From: Sipunculus nudus
Taxonomy: Eukaryota; Annelida; Sipuncula; Golfingiida; Sipunculidae
Direction of reading: 5' to 3'
DNA: 64,000 nucleotides
NCBI GenBank assembly: GCA_026874595.1
Contig: CM049320.1
Coordinates: 26,821,214-26,885,213, forward strand
The notes under the pieces are model-generated. The model was given only the letters and a program-made list of their open reading frames with translations. It made no database searches and was not told the origin of the DNA. Shown piece by piece: positions 32,937 to 45,522 of the stretch (positions are counted from its first letter, which is position 1; every line of letters begins with the position of its first letter). The position numbers were made by a program, and so were the translations under genes.

Positions 32937-33495
32937 CACTGTCATAGTGAAAGACATATTACAGGTCATCATACAAGTAATACCCTATTAATTTGACTGA
33001 AAGATTTATTGTGTTTTTGTATAGTTTTATTGTAAATGGTAATTGAATGTGTAAAAAATACAATTTTAAACAAAAAAATACGTATTTTATCATGAATTCA
33101 TGTTATCAATAAATCAGTTTTATATTAATTTAAATCCTGGCTATGTTCACTTCCTGACATTTAGAACACCGTCTTAGTGAAAGACATTACAGGTCATCAT
33201 ACAAGTAATACCCTATTGATTTGACTGAAAGATTCATATACGCTAAGTTCATATTCTATTTTATTTTCATTTATTGTGTTTTTGTATAGTTTCATGTAAA
33301 TGGTAATTGAATGTGTAAAAAAAATACAATTTTAAAATAAAAAAATACGTATTTTATTATGAATTCATGTTATCAGGCCTCGTAAATACCGATTCAACAT
33401 ACAAAATTTGTAGCTTTTAGCATTAGGAGGACCAATAAATCAGTTTTATATTAATTTAAATCCTGGCTATGTTCACCTCCTGACATTTAGAACAA
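32937..33495. repeat. Tandem duplication inside the long-TIR element
   Basis: Two units of about 230 and 320 bp share GTGAAAGACAT, ACAGGTCATCATACAAGTAA, GTAAATGGTAATTGAATGTG, ATACGTATTTTAT and CCTGGCTATGTTCAC. The second has an extra stretch near 33235-33275 and 33375-33430. Confidence 0.9.
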
Positions 33496-35035
33496 ATTTT
33501 AAATTATTCATCTTATTACTTTTAATTTGATATTTGTTGTTTTTTTTCTAAGAGAATTAGAAATATACCCGTGGTGAACTTATGTCAAATTTTAAGTATA
33601 TATAAATATATCTACCAGATTTATTTTTTAATATAATTTATTGCAAAATAAATTTGTGTAAGATGCAATGAAAATGTACGTGCTATTTGTAAATTGTAAA
33701 TGGGCATAGCCAAGCGCAGGGAAAAAATAATTCAAATATATGTTTTAAAGTAAGCAGAATGGGCTTTTACAAAATCGCCTCTTTGTGACTCTAGCATATA
33801 CTTTTTTCATTTAAAAAACAAACACATCAAATATTCTTCTTGAAATAAATAAGTGATATAATTATTTATATGAAAGATATAGCGAGTTCCTGTTATTTTG
33901 TGTATTTTAAGTTTTTGTATTGTTGTTACTTTGGCCGAGAATGTTTGCTACAATAAAGTGATGCACATGTGTGATACGTTTGTGTTTATTTGTTTTATTA
34001 TGCAAGTTTTATGCAAGTTATTCTTGACCACTAGAATATTAGTTCCGATTACAAATAGTGATCTTCACATGAATTTCTCTAACCCTAAACATTGAATTTC
34101 ACCCAGAAATACATTTAATTTGTACTTTAAGAAATTGTCTAAATACGGTGTATATGACAATCCCCCCATAAATATTTACGTTCGTTAATAATAATAATTA
34201 TAATAATGTACACCATCCGTATGCAAGTGTGTATATATCCTTTTTTCAAATGTTATTATTGCAATTTTAGTTACCATTTAGTAATTCTTTGACTCTTGAT
34301 GCTAGATATATCAATTTTTTAAAAATTAAACGGTACTTGAAGAAATTGTCTGAAATGATTGTATATTTCACTTATGTATTTATTATTATAAATGGGTAAA
34401 TGTGTGTTTAAGAGGGAGTTTAAAGGGTTATTTTACTATCTTGAACGCATTATTCCAAAATTTTGTTAATCTATAATAAGGAAAGATTAATATAATGGAT
34501 AAGGCTTGTAGATTTTTATATCCAATATATGTAATATGTATGACCAAAATGCTCAAGTAAATGCTGAAGTGCAACGTTTTCTTGGCGACGTCATCAACGT
34601 TATGAATAACTTTATAAACAAAAAAAAATTAAGCCGTTAAAGTCAACTAAGGAGAAAAATAAACTCTCAAGCAATACCATCTTTCATTATATAACCTTTT
34701 TTCTCTAAAAGTATACTTTCCCTTTAGATTACAGAATATTTCCTTTGTTTACAATTTGCGTTAAATATTGTAAATAGGCCTTTAAAAACTCTTAAATACA
34801 CATTCATCCATAATCATAGAAAGAACGGGACTAACTGCAGGCGGAATACTTAAAAAAAATTAAAGATGTCAAAAATTTTAATGTTTTAGATGTAACAATC
34901 CCGGAAGTATCTTGCTACAGTCCAGGACCCCATGCGGTAAAACGATCGAAAACAAATTTGGTTGTAGTTGAATAATTCCTTTCATCATGCCCTTGACTAT
35001 GGTATTTTGATAATTTATGATAATTAAGTTGATTT
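33496..35035. other. Interior of the long-TIR element, nothing recognised
   Basis: Very AT-rich; no protein-coding signal beyond short chance frames. Confidence 0.5.
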
Positions 35036-35175
35036 TTGCAAAATTTAAGTTAATTTGTACACCTTCCGCACCCAGGGCCGCACGCGTTTTAGCATATTTT
35101 TAAACAGTGTGAATCTGCGTGCACGCGCGCGTGCACGCATGCGTGCACGCGTTTTAGTAACAAGCACACAGAAGG

Positions 35176-35887
35176 TCTATATCTGTGAATAGCAAGCATC
35201 ATCTGTCCCAAGAGATCTTGACCCTGCGCGGAGGTTGCGTACTCACGAAAATTCAGACGGCTATTTTAGATAACGGCACGGCATCAGTCGTACCACTTAC
35301 CATTGAAAGAGGCGCCAGCGAACGGTCGAATATCCCTAAAAATGTCACTGAGCAAACCTTATCAATTAAAATTTAAAAATATCATCAATAAAAAAATATA
35401 AAAATAAAGCAATTAAAATCATGAACACAAATAAGTAAGAATGAAAGTAATGTGAATTATCAGTACAAAGTTTAATATATTGTCTTTAAACAAAGTACAC
35501 CATAAATGAACATATATTTCAGGACGCAGGTATAAAACCTTTGATAACCTCATTTCCAACCTGAGTGGTTAAATGACTGGACTGTGTGTCTAAACAAAGT
35601 GTATATGCGATATGTGTCATCTTCGTCTGGAGCTTTACAGATATTTTCATTGTAATTTATTTAAGTGTAAACACCTTTGCATCAAATCTCATATTGACAC
35701 AAACTCAGGGATTCTCCATTTTTTCATAACGACAGGTTATGACTTCTGGATTATTCCTAACCCCGTGCATGTAAAACTAGAAATCCAGAAGGCTTAACAA
35801 CAACATATCATTCTTATCATATGGATACCTTCATCCTCATTCAATAAACAGTGCGACCAACAGGCCATGCATAGACCTATCCTTTAT
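35176..35887. other. Intergenic, unassigned
   Basis: A 63-codon frame at 35185-35376 (plus) begins with GTG, not ATG, and has no recognised motif. A donor-like CAATG/GTAAGTGG on the minus strand near 35303 is unsupported by partner exons. Confidence 0.4.
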
Positions 35888-36081
35888 AGGTGCCCAATCA
35901 CCTACCTTTTGAACAAGAATTTATGTGATTTCTGTGCTCCTCTGTGTGTATATTTATGATCTAAGGGTACTTTTGGTTGTGAAAAGTTCTTAAAAGGCCT
36001 TCATGAAGGATGTGTGAACCTGTTTATCAACAAGGTTTGTAAATTTATACAGCAATGTTGACAAACAGGAAAAACATGTAA

Positions 36082-37194
36082 GGGTATTTCTACAAAAAAT
36101 GTCGCATTTCATGTCCCGAAACTATATTTGTTACCGAGAAATTAGCAAATGCTAAAAATGACATGAATAACCATTCAGATTGTTGCTAAAGATATAACCA
36201 TTATTATGAGATAAAAATAATTTAAATCGGGACAGAAATACATACAGAAAATAAGCTGCAAATGTTACTATACCCTTAAATTTCCGTTGTCCCTTTCTCT
36301 CGGATCTTAAATTCAAAACAGCGTTTTTCTGTAACCACTGTACCATTTATATAGATTTTGTTTTCCACGTTGTCACAGCGGTGAAAGTTTAATAAGATGA
36401 TATTTTTGCTTGATTTTTCCTGACCGTTTTGTTTTTAATACAAAAATTTGGATATAAAAAGTATGTCTCCCAAAATATACTCGGCACCGTTACCTGCAGT
36501 CACATATAAGAAACTTTAGTAACGTGGAGTATTTTTGTCAATTTTCAAAGCATATATTAGTTTGTAGTTTCCTTTAATATCATTTTATGTAAGCATAAAG
36601 TAAAGCTATAGTTTATATTAAAATATCTATAATTTATATAACATAATTTAGACTGGTACTAGTGCATGTAGGTATTGCCCACATGGGGCCCATGAGGACA
36701 TTGTCCAGTTTGTCTTGCATTGTTCCCCATGTGGGCCCATGGCGGGCCCCACGTGGCATGTTCGTTTGGTTACATAAATTAAACAACAAAAATATATTAT
36801 TAAATCTTTGAAAAGTAATTATTAAACTGCGAAATTGTTTTACGTGACGTATTTTCATGTATTTGTCTATTTAAACTCATCGCAGGATTTACTTCTGAAA
36901 TAAGATTAGGTCGAGGGAGAAAGGCGGGTTTAGTCACAAGGGTCCCTCCAGGATTGTCGATGTAATACCCATATAAACATCACGTTTCTGGATAATAACC
37001 ATATAAAGTCCGTATTTACCCAGGCAAAATATCCTATAGTTTACTATATACATCTATAGTAACCTATAGGGGTTACAGTAAAATATAGGAAATTAATTAG
37101 TAATATATTTGAGATATTATAGTTAATTTTCAATGCCTCTAGGAAAAACACAGCTAGGAGTTAGACCCAATAGTAACCCATAGGAAACTATGGT
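36082..37194. other. Left portion of the 17.46-kb unit
   Basis: Contains the TIR, a GTTACCGAGA near 36131 and GGCACCGTTACCTGCA near 36483 that echo motifs near the right end. A stray fragment resembling the 234-bp satellite (CCCACATGGGGCCCATG and GTGGGCCCATG, partly inverted) lies at about 36670-36755. No gene. Confidence 0.55.
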
Positions 37195-37680
37195 AACATG
37201 ATGAATATTATGAATATAATCAGATAAATAATTATTATAAATTATTAATAAAATAATTTCTTATTTATATTATTGAATATATATTCAAATATTCTATTTT
37301 TTAATGCTAATAATATTATTTTTTCATTATAATTATCATTTGAATTACAATAATTATTTATATTACATTATGATATCTTAATATTATGTCATTAATATAT
37401 TATTTCTGATTTTATGATCAATTTTAATTTTGATAACTAAATATTGCAATAAGAGGCCTGATGATAGTTATAATGAAAATAATATATTCATAGTATTAAA
37501 AAATATCATATAAATAATAAATAATCAGATAAATAAATATTATAAAATACTAATAAAATAATTTGATTTTTAGTTTATTTATATTTTTATTTTAAATGAA
37601 TCTTATATTTATTTAACATAATATGAACAACTTAAATTGAATATCAGGTTTTAATATATCTCATATTTTCAGGAAACCCT
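37195..37680. other. Extremely AT-rich tract
   Basis: Nearly all A and T for almost 500 bp, with shuffled TAATAT/ATTATA words but no regular period. It lies just before the promoter-like segment. Confidence 0.8.
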
Positions 37681-37779
37681 TAACTAATCTTCAAAATGTC
37701 AGTTTTATATCTTGACCGTTTGTTTATACTGTGAAATTTCAAGCAATTTAAACTGATGAATATAACGTGCACACAGTCT

Positions 37780-38097
37780 GACGACATATTTGCTTACAAC
37801 GAAAGAACTATTTCGTGTAGCGTAATCCGCGGTCTCTTTGACGTCACGCTGCGTGTGGGCCCGCATAGTGATAAGAAGGAGTGCACTATAGTCATGTCGT
37901 CTGCTGGGCGGGACTGTCAGGATGGGATATTTCGGCATGTGGAACACTAAGTTTCGTTAAGAAGTTCATAATTTTATAGTTTCTACGTTCTATAGACTTC
38001 ATTTTCACAGAGGATACAATATTACTAGAGTACGCTTTTTCTACAGTGTTTGATAAACGGTTAAGCGCAGCGAGTTGCGGAATTGTCGTCAGCTAAA
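37780..38097 (+). promoter_or_regulatory. Promoter-like segment with CRE and GC box
   Basis: Sharp rise in GC after an AT-rich tract. It contains a perfect CRE TGACGTCA at 37839-37846 and a GGGCGGGAC box at about 37903-37911, with ATG in a good context (AAAATGG) at 38098. Direction is inferred from the candidate exon downstream; there is no TATA box I would trust. Confidence 0.4.
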
Positions 38098-38905
38098 ATG
38101 GCTATGTCGAGGTCTCAAGGACGCTGGTTTGTATTCCTGGATGTTCGGTGTCCGAAGTCGGAGGGCCTGCAAGACGCAAATAAATTGCTATGGTGAGCCA
38201 TTGATTACTGACAAACTATGCCATATGACCATGAATAATCACGTCATGCTCTTTAAATGAATCAATAATGTTACATTTTCACACGGTTTATCTATTACTT
38301 AGTGTTAGTGTTATTGTTAAAGACTGTCATGTAAATTTTAAAATTTAATATTTTTTTATACAAATAACAACGTCACTGTTACGCTCCCGAGGCAGCGGAA
38401 ATCTTGCGCTTCTAAAGAAGCAACTGATTTTCACGCTGCCAGCTTTGACCGTTTATGATTTATTTAGACACCAGATGGCGGTTTGTTGTCCACTGAAATA
38501 AACGTGCGTACGATGTGACAAGCAGCCAATCAGATGCCAATAAACAAACACTCGACAGGCATCCTGGCTCCGCCCATTGCCGTGCTTCAAGCGCCGCTTG
38601 TTGAGTTTCCCGTCGAATTTAAATTGCTCCCTCTGCATTCTCGCATCATCGACCGATTCGATTATGACATTATGACTGTGTTAGCGTAGCCATGTATCTG
38701 TTGTCTGCAGAACTGAAACCAGCCAGCGAGGTGTGCACGCAACCTTTGTTGTTATGTTTCGTTTGAATTACAGCTCACCGGCCGAGCATCCTATGTGCCC
38801 AAGGCCAAAAGCAAACCACGTCAGGGGCAATTCTCTCTGAACCTGTGGCCTGCTCAGACGGTTACGCTGGGGGATGAGCTGTCACTCAAAAAGAAATTAA
38901 TATGA
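38098..38905 (+). CDS. Candidate small two-exon gene within the 17.46-kb unit
   Basis: Exon 1 (38098-38192) starts MAMSRSQGRWFVFLDVRCPK and ends CTATG with donor GTGAGC. A second open stretch follows acceptor TTGAATTACAG at 38773 and reads LTGRASYVPKAKSKPRQGQF to a stop at 38903-38905. The phases do not agree for that pair: exon 1 leaves phase 2, while the reading that looks best in exon 2 needs phase 0. A different frame of exon 1 joins in phase to a shorter alternative reading. So a spliced transcript is plausible, but the protein is not settled. An AATAAA lies at 40254. No family recognised. Confidence 0.3.
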
Positions 38906-39060
38906 TTGGCTCCATGTATTCCTCGCTTGGCTTTGTCTTCCAGCACAAGGTCTCATCTGATTGGACAAAAATACAGTGCTCCCCTCTGGTGTTGCAATTC
39001 AGGATACGAGGTCATAACAAACAGCGCCTTACGATATAGGAAGTAGCCCTATAGGGAAAG
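38380..39060. other. GC-richer segment with promoter-like boxes
   Basis: Contains CCAATCAGA near 38526 and CTCCGCCCATTG near 38569 within the presumed intron, and the second candidate exon. It stands out from the AT-rich surroundings and could be a CpG-bearing regulatory region. Confidence 0.35.
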
Positions 39061-41600
39061 CGCTCTGTAACTGTAAGTATATAGAAGTATATGTAAATAC
39101 TTTTTTTTGCAGATGTACATATAGGCTGTCATGTTGCCATTTTTACTCTATATATCATGCCTTATCATGTATTATTTACACATTTTTTAAGGTTATTACC
39201 TATATTGGGCTGGTTATTATTCAGAATTTGTAACATCACGACCATATTTCAAAAAATTTATCCATTAGGGTTTCAGTTACTTTTCTTTTTTTTTACCTTC
39301 AGTAATAGGAAGTTTCATATTAAGTTCCCTATAATAAAAAAAAATCAATATGCTAATTGAACTATTTTATATTATTAATATACTTTGAAAATAGTTTGGT
39401 TTAGAGCAGTTCATGCAGAGTATTCTAGTAAATCTGACACCTGATATCATGTGTCTTTGTATAGTATGCATGCTATGGTTTGTGGGGTTTTTTTTTAGAT
39501 CCACATGCAGACAATAGGGAAAATGTTGTCCACATCGTTTAATAGTATTAAATTGGATTTTTTTATGAATAATATTCAAAGTTAATAATATTTTTTTTAA
39601 TGTTAGTTTTTTTAAGTTTCTATTGTAAGTTAAGTATTTAAAAATATTAAAACAAAGTTTTCTGCTTTAGATATATGGGAAAAAAACCCTGGAGAGAACT
39701 CAACCCAACTTCCTATTCAAGCCGATACATATTGTCATTTTGGAGAACACTGCAGGGAATGTCCAGGCAAGCAAAATAACAATGGATCTGGATCCTATGT
39801 TCTGAACATTTGATGAGTTCAATATAAAAATTACTCCATTAATGCACTCATTATATGTATTCAAAGGATAGTAGCACAAGTTGGAATAGGTGAAAGTCAT
39901 TCCAGAAACTCAGATTTTACGGACATATATATTTCGAATCTTTTTATGGAAGATTTATTGATACCAGGAATTATTCTATCTTTCAAGAATCCCTTTTTGC
40001 GAAAGAAAGATTATTTATGTGCTGTTAATTTTAAAAAGGTCAAAGTGGAGCCTAAATTGATGAATGGTGAATTTCTTGTTAAAAGAAAAAAAAAACCAAT
40101 TTTCGGATGGGATGTGGCACATATATAAAGGACCATAGAAAAGCGTAGAATAATCCCTTGGTAGATATAGTACTTTCAAGTTTCAGATGTATATTATCCA
40201 TGTTATTTTGTAATTCTAAATAATGTTTGTAATTAACATTCTGGTGAACCACCAATAAAGTATGAAGTCCTTAATATTATGTTCAGAGTGATTTATTTGC
40301 TTTGAAAATTTCCCATTCAGTCTAGGGAAATTATATGTTGAGCTGACTAAAAGTCATCTGAGCTATAGCCATGTCCATTGTCCGTCGTCCGGGCGTCCGT
40401 CCGTTAGTAGGGTATTTTTTGTAACCGTTAGACATATGATTCCGAAATGCGACATATGGTAAGATGTCCTCCCAAAAAAAAACCCTACCATACCGAAAAT
40501 TGGGTCGCTCAACTTCGTTCCTTTTGAATATTTAGGTAAAAATTAAATTTTCCATTTAAAGCCAGTTCTTAACTTTCAAGATCATCAAAACTTCTGATCT
40601 GATATTGATCGTATTTGATATAAATATTTCTCTATATATTTGCCATGTACATACCAGAAATTAGTCAGTATTGTGTAATTTCTTGAAGTTGTGAGCCCTT
40701 TCTTAATTATAAGGCCTTACATATTTAATAAAAAGTACAAATGAACAAAGAAATGAACAGTGATGGGAAGGAGAAGGGAAAAAATAAATAAATAAATATA
40801 ATTCAAACATTAAAGTTATAAAAACCGCCATTTTTCCATGTAAATTTTGCAAATGATGACATGAATAGATGGGAACTATATGTTCCCTTTTACAATGAGT
40901 AAAGCAAATAAAGTATTCTCAGTATCTACAGGATATCCTCATTATTTTCATGATGGGCCAGTGAAAAACTTTAAAAAAATCAAGATTTTTTCTTTTTAAA
41001 CTTTTATCAATTTAAACATTTTTGTAAAACTAATCAGTCCATTAAAACATTTTTGTAAAACCAATCAATCTATTTTTCTTACTTAAACAACTTGAAAGTT
41101 TATAATAACCGGTATAGGACACTTGTTGCAAATTAAACTATTAATTTTGAAGTATGTTATATGGTCAGTGGCAATAAAAAGCTAACAACAAGTAAAGGAA
41201 AGTTCAGGCAAATAAAAATAGCCATGTAATATACAATTCAAATTACAAACACACATGTTAGCAATATCAGGGTTCATCAGAGCCACCCAGTCAGAAATCA
41301 AGAAAAATAAGCAAACAGTCTTTTTCTTGAAAATATCACTTAAAACATCTTTAAGATAGGATCTATCTGTTGTAAATCATCGAAAAAAAACCTCAGAAAC
41401 ACATTTAAAAAAAAACACAATATGTAAAATAGGGTGAAACTATACCAGTCGGGAATTTAATCATATATATCAAATTAATTAAAAGTTTACCCCTTAGAAA
41501 TGTAAACAAATGCAAGGAAAAATAACAAACTAATATAAACAAATATATCAAACGTAGGTATATACTGACGAACATCATTTTAGAATTTTTTTTTGCCTCA
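39061..41600. other. AT-rich interior of the 17.46-kb unit
   Basis: A donor-like CTGTAAGTATA near 39072 and open frames near 39690-39805 and 39946-40128 could belong to the candidate transcript, but nothing ties them together. A GTCCGTCGTCCGGGCGTCCG phrase near 40380 looks like the tip of an unknown repeat. Confidence 0.4.
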
Positions 41601-41729
41601 AACGATTCAGAGCCCTTAGAATAGCGGTATAACGCGGCATTTGCCACAAATAACACAGGTGCCTATCGCAATTTTTAGCATTTTCATTGTGTGTATATTT
41701 GATTTTAAGAGTTTATTTGCATAAGACGA

Positions 41730-41880
41730 CCTACCGGGCTTCCATGCGATTAGCTGCGATCGCCCAGCAGCCCTAGAAAGAGAGCCAATCAGAGATTCAT
41801 AGTACACTACGCGCATGCGAGTGTAGTTTCATTCATGTGGTTTCATAGCGGGAAATAGTCCGTGCATGTGCAACAATTCC
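41730..41880. promoter_or_regulatory. Promoter-like cluster: CCAAT, NRF1-like and E2F-like sites
   Basis: CCAATCAGA at 41785, GCGCATGCG (NRF1-type) at 41811-41819 and GCGGGAAA (E2F-type) at 41848-41855, all within 75 bp, in a CpG-richer segment. This arrangement is common in TATA-less housekeeping promoters. No convincing gene starts on either side; a 67-codon minus-strand frame at 42063-42266 is unassigned. Confidence 0.35.
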
Positions 41881-42299
41881 AGTGCTCACAAATGCGATGC
41901 TGCAAGCATAGGTATATGGCGATCGGATATCCAAATTAGCTTATTTCATTCTGAATTTTCAAAATCAAAACCTCATAGTCACATGTTCGCAGCCATTTTA
42001 ACAAAGAGATTTAAATAGGTCGGCTTTTTCCGCCTTCGGCCTTAGGATTGCCTGTAGAGGATTTATCCACGCGATGTCAAGAATGTCGCTATAGTCCGTG
42101 ACCCTCCGTGGAGGTTGATTCCGAAACTGATCTCGGCAGGACCATATAAAAGCCAGACATTTTCGGACACCTCACGGAGAATATTACATACCACGCGGAT
42201 ATTATTTTGAATGTTTTCAAAAGTAAGCGGTCCATCATTACAAGTAGAATAACTGGCTATTATCAAATAAATTTAATTTGCATAATACGTTATAAATAT

Positions 42300-42314
42300 G
42301 GGGGGGGGGGGGGG
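42300..42314. repeat. G homopolymer run
   Basis: About 15 consecutive G residues; assembly length uncertain. Confidence 0.9.
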
Positions 42315-42916
42315 TACTGCGTTAAAATATACACGATCGGAAATAGCCCTATACCTCCCGTGCTCTAGATCGGACACTGTTTTGTACGCCAATCAAGAAG
42401 CAAACCGCGCTCAATCAAGCTTAACTAACATGATTGTTCCAACTTGGTTAACGTTGTTCTGCCACGCAGCCGTACGAAGGGTTTGCAAGAAAGACTTAAG
42501 TGTGTAATGGCAAAATTAAGCTAGTTATTGAAATATTTTTTAGAGGCTCTTATTATATCAATTGCATTGTCATGCAGCCCACTTTGGTCACTGGAGGGCA
42601 TTCAATGCATCTCTCTCTGCTTACCCGAATCGTAATGGGTCACTTGTGACATCCCCTGCTGTAACAAGTGTACATTAATTTTCATTTCAACCCCCCCCCC
42701 CCCTGGCACCAAATGTAATGTGAAACCTATCGTTTGAATTCTTCCTTAATTGACACAGAAATTACATTGAAATGTAAAGCTCACTTGGTTTTCTAGACAT
42801 AATGAAATACTCTAAATAAATTAATTTCCTTTTCAATAATTTTGACAAATTAAAATAAAATTAAACCCAACAGGGGCCGTAGTACGGTGGCTCGTATATG
42901 CACAAAATTATTTTTT

Positions 42917-43197
42917 ATCTCGTTCCCACGCGGTAATTATCTCGTGCCCACGCGATAGTATCTCGTGGCCACGCGATTATTATCTCGTTCCCACAAGATA
43001 GTATCTCGTGGCCACGCGATAATTATCTCGTGCCCACGAGATAGTATCTCGTGGCCACGCGATTATTATCTCGTTCCCACGAGATAGTATCTCGTGGCCA
43101 CGCGATAATTATCTCGTTCCCACGCGATAGTATCTTGTTCCCACGCGATAATTATCTCGTTCCCTCGCGTTAGTATCGCGTGGCCACGCGTTAGTAT
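42917..43197 (+). repeat. Array of 22-bp palindromic units, left arm
   Basis: About 12 units of the form TATCTCGTKSCCACGMGATA with AT or AG spacers. Each unit is itself nearly palindromic. Together with 44666-44955 it brackets about 1.5 kb. Confidence 0.92.
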
Positions 43198-43742
43198 GCC
43201 ATGCTATAGCTTAAGCCCTCATTTGGACAAGAATGTCTGTGGTTTGTTTTATACCGAGCGTAGATGCAGCTTAAATTGTTTGTATGTGTTTCGTTGTATG
43301 TGTGTTTGCGCCGAATGCTTAGAGGTAAATTTCAGCAGTTTTCATTGCGTTGGTTCACCATTTCATTGCGTTGGTTCAACTAGCCCATTTTTATTTGTTA
43401 ATGGAAAACTGTATTGAGTTTGTTTTAGGGTAAGGGTGATATAAACCCTTGTGTACCAAACATGAATTAAACTGAAACACTTGTTTGTATTTTACCTTCC
43501 AAGAAAATATTATTTTTTAGGACTAGAGTTGGGGTTATTTAATTTCGGATATACCGAAAAGGGTAAACAACATGTCGGTTTGTGTTATGTCTCAAGGGAG
43601 AAGCTTACAACAATAGGTCTCAGCCATGCCACTTCATTATGACTGGTTGGAGGGGTTAAGGAGACCTTTTTACGAGAAATTTGCTCATTCTTCCCCTTCA
43701 CATTTTTCTTTCTACAATAAAACTTCAGTTATGTATTCATAG

Positions 43743-43847
43743 GCGGCGACCCTTGGGGGGGGGGGGGGGGGCGCGAGGGCCGAGCCCCCCCCCCATATAA
43801 TGATGGGTATAAAAACATCCACTCAATTATTATTGGGTATTTGCACC

Positions 43848-43910
<63 letters not shown>

Positions 43911-44075
43911 TCTTCTGCTCAGTACTTGGAGTACCATATATACTGGGCCGCAGACTCCGGGATTTGCGGGGAAAAAAGTTGATATTCTGTGTGAAAATTA
44001 ATCCATTGCCAGACAAATAACAAATAATCGCTCTACAAGGAGGTACTGTTTTACTTAATAAACATTGACCAATAA
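43743..44075 (+). repeat. Dispersed repeat with G/C runs, copy 2
   Basis: Same order of blocks as 23705-24012: G run, C run, ATAAAAACAT, GTATTTGCAC, expanded TA run (about 43849-43907), CTCAGTACTTGGAGTACCAT, GGGCCGCAG, GACAAATAACAA, AGGAGGTACTGT. Confidence 0.88.
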
Positions 44076-44158
44076 AATGAACCAGAATGCAGAAGTACCC
44101 ATACAGTATTTCAAAACTCAACCACCCCGACCCCCGTCGGGGATTACCCCATCAAATC

Positions 44159-44196
44159 CCCCCCCCCCCCCCGCCATTTGTGTCAGGTTACGGCCC

Positions 44197-44247
<51 letters not shown>

Positions 44248-44370
44248 TACATATATATATAAATAATAATATATATATATAATATATATGTATATATAAC
44301 ATATATATAATATATATACTTGTCTAAATATAAATATAATATATAAATATATATATACCATTTGGGTATA
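44159..44370. repeat. C run and TA/AT-rich microsatellites
   Basis: C run at about 44158-44172, then TA runs and ATATAA words to about 44360. A second C run lies at 44459-44474. Confidence 0.85.
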
Positions 44371-44665
44371 CTATTGGCCCCCAATGAAAATTTGGTTTCG
44401 AAGCCAATGGTAATTTATATTGTGAACGTTTATTATGAAAAATATTTTACCCGAACCACCCCCCCCCCCCCCCTTCCACGCTCACACATTCTCCAGACAA
44501 ACATGGCCCACGAGTGTTTTACGAGTGCCTGTTGTATCATTTCAGGTCTCAGCATATTAAGTCCGCTCTAAATTCATGCAAATAATTGACCATAGTCTTC
44601 ATCCAGTGTATAGAAGCATGCCTCAAGGATGTAAGATGTAGGTCTTACTGTATAATCTATCTACA

Positions 44666-44955
44666 TTTATCTCGTTCCCACGCGATAACTATCGCGTGGC
44701 CACGCGATAGTATCGCGTGGGAACGAGATAATTATCGCGTGGCCACAAGATACGAACGCGTGGGAACGAGCTAATTATCGCGTGGCCACGAGATACTAAC
44801 GCGTGGGAACGAGATACTAACGTGTTGGAACGAGATAATTATCGCGTGGCCTCGAGATACGAACGCGTGGGGACGAGCTAATTATCACGTGGACAGGAGA
44901 TACTAACGCGTGGGAACGAGATACTAACGCGTGGGAACGAGATAATTATCGCGTT
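44666..44955 (-). repeat. Array of 22-bp palindromic units, right arm
   Basis: Units mainly of the form (A/G)CGCGTGG(G/C)(A/C)ACGAGATA, with ATTATCG spacers. In net orientation it is the inverse of the array at 42917-43197. Variation among units is higher than in the left arm. Confidence 0.9.
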
Positions 44956-45286
44956 TTTCCACCTGTCTTTCTTTTTTTAAATTTGTTACAATTATGAATA
45001 AACATTTCCTCCCGTAAGTACTGTTGCCTTAAATTTCACCTCTCACCAGTAACACCCCCTTCCTCTTGCCATTGAGCACCTGCACCTGTGGACTGGCCCA
45101 TTAGTTTAATAGCAAATATATAAGGATTTATTAAATGAGAAAAAAAATCAGTGTAATAGAAAAAGGATATAATTGAAACATATTATGTTCTTGCCTCAGC
45201 AGTATGTGACATAAAGGGACCAGTGCCATCTCTTCATCTTCTTTGTTTAATCAACTCTTTTCCTATTAGCATTGTTTAATACCCCC

Positions 45287-45290
<4 letters not shown>

Positions 45291-45340
<50 letters not shown>

Positions 45341-45362
45341 CTCTCTCCTCCTCCTCCTCCTC
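45291..45362. repeat. (CT)n followed by (CTC)n
   Basis: CT run from about 45292 with one interruption, merging into CTC triplets. Confidence 0.95.
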
Positions 45363-45522
45363 CCTCTATCCAAACTTATCTTAAGCACATAATTTTTTTT
45401 TCATGATTGCATTATTAACGATAAGAGGCCAAAATATTAATGATTTACACAGTGAGTACAATATACATGTATAATTATCAGATTTAGCTTATGTTCATTT
45501 GAAAATAAAATTTCAATTTTTA

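Larger units (their letters stand above)
32780..35164. mobile_element. Long-TIR element with 11-bp duplication (Mutator-like?)
   Basis: Outer ends TTGTTACTAAAACGCGTGC (after one variable base) are inverted, and similarity extends more than 100 bp inward through CACTGTT, CTAAAA(C/T)GCGTGCGGCC and GGTGTACAAAT. The flanks CACACAGAAGG at 32769-32779 and 35165-35175 are identical, an 11-bp duplication. The tips contain alternating purine-pyrimidine GTGCACGC runs. The 2385-bp interior has no transposase frame. Long TIRs plus 9-11-bp duplications suggest Mutator-like; inferred only. Confidence 0.85.

Noticed and set aside
42917-43197. CRISPR-like array of palindromic repeats
   Set aside because: Spacers are only 2-4 bp and near-constant, and an inverted partner array exists; it is a eukaryotic repeat.
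43849-44384. Frames rich in Tyr-Ile repeats
   Set aside because: Translation of TA microsatellites.
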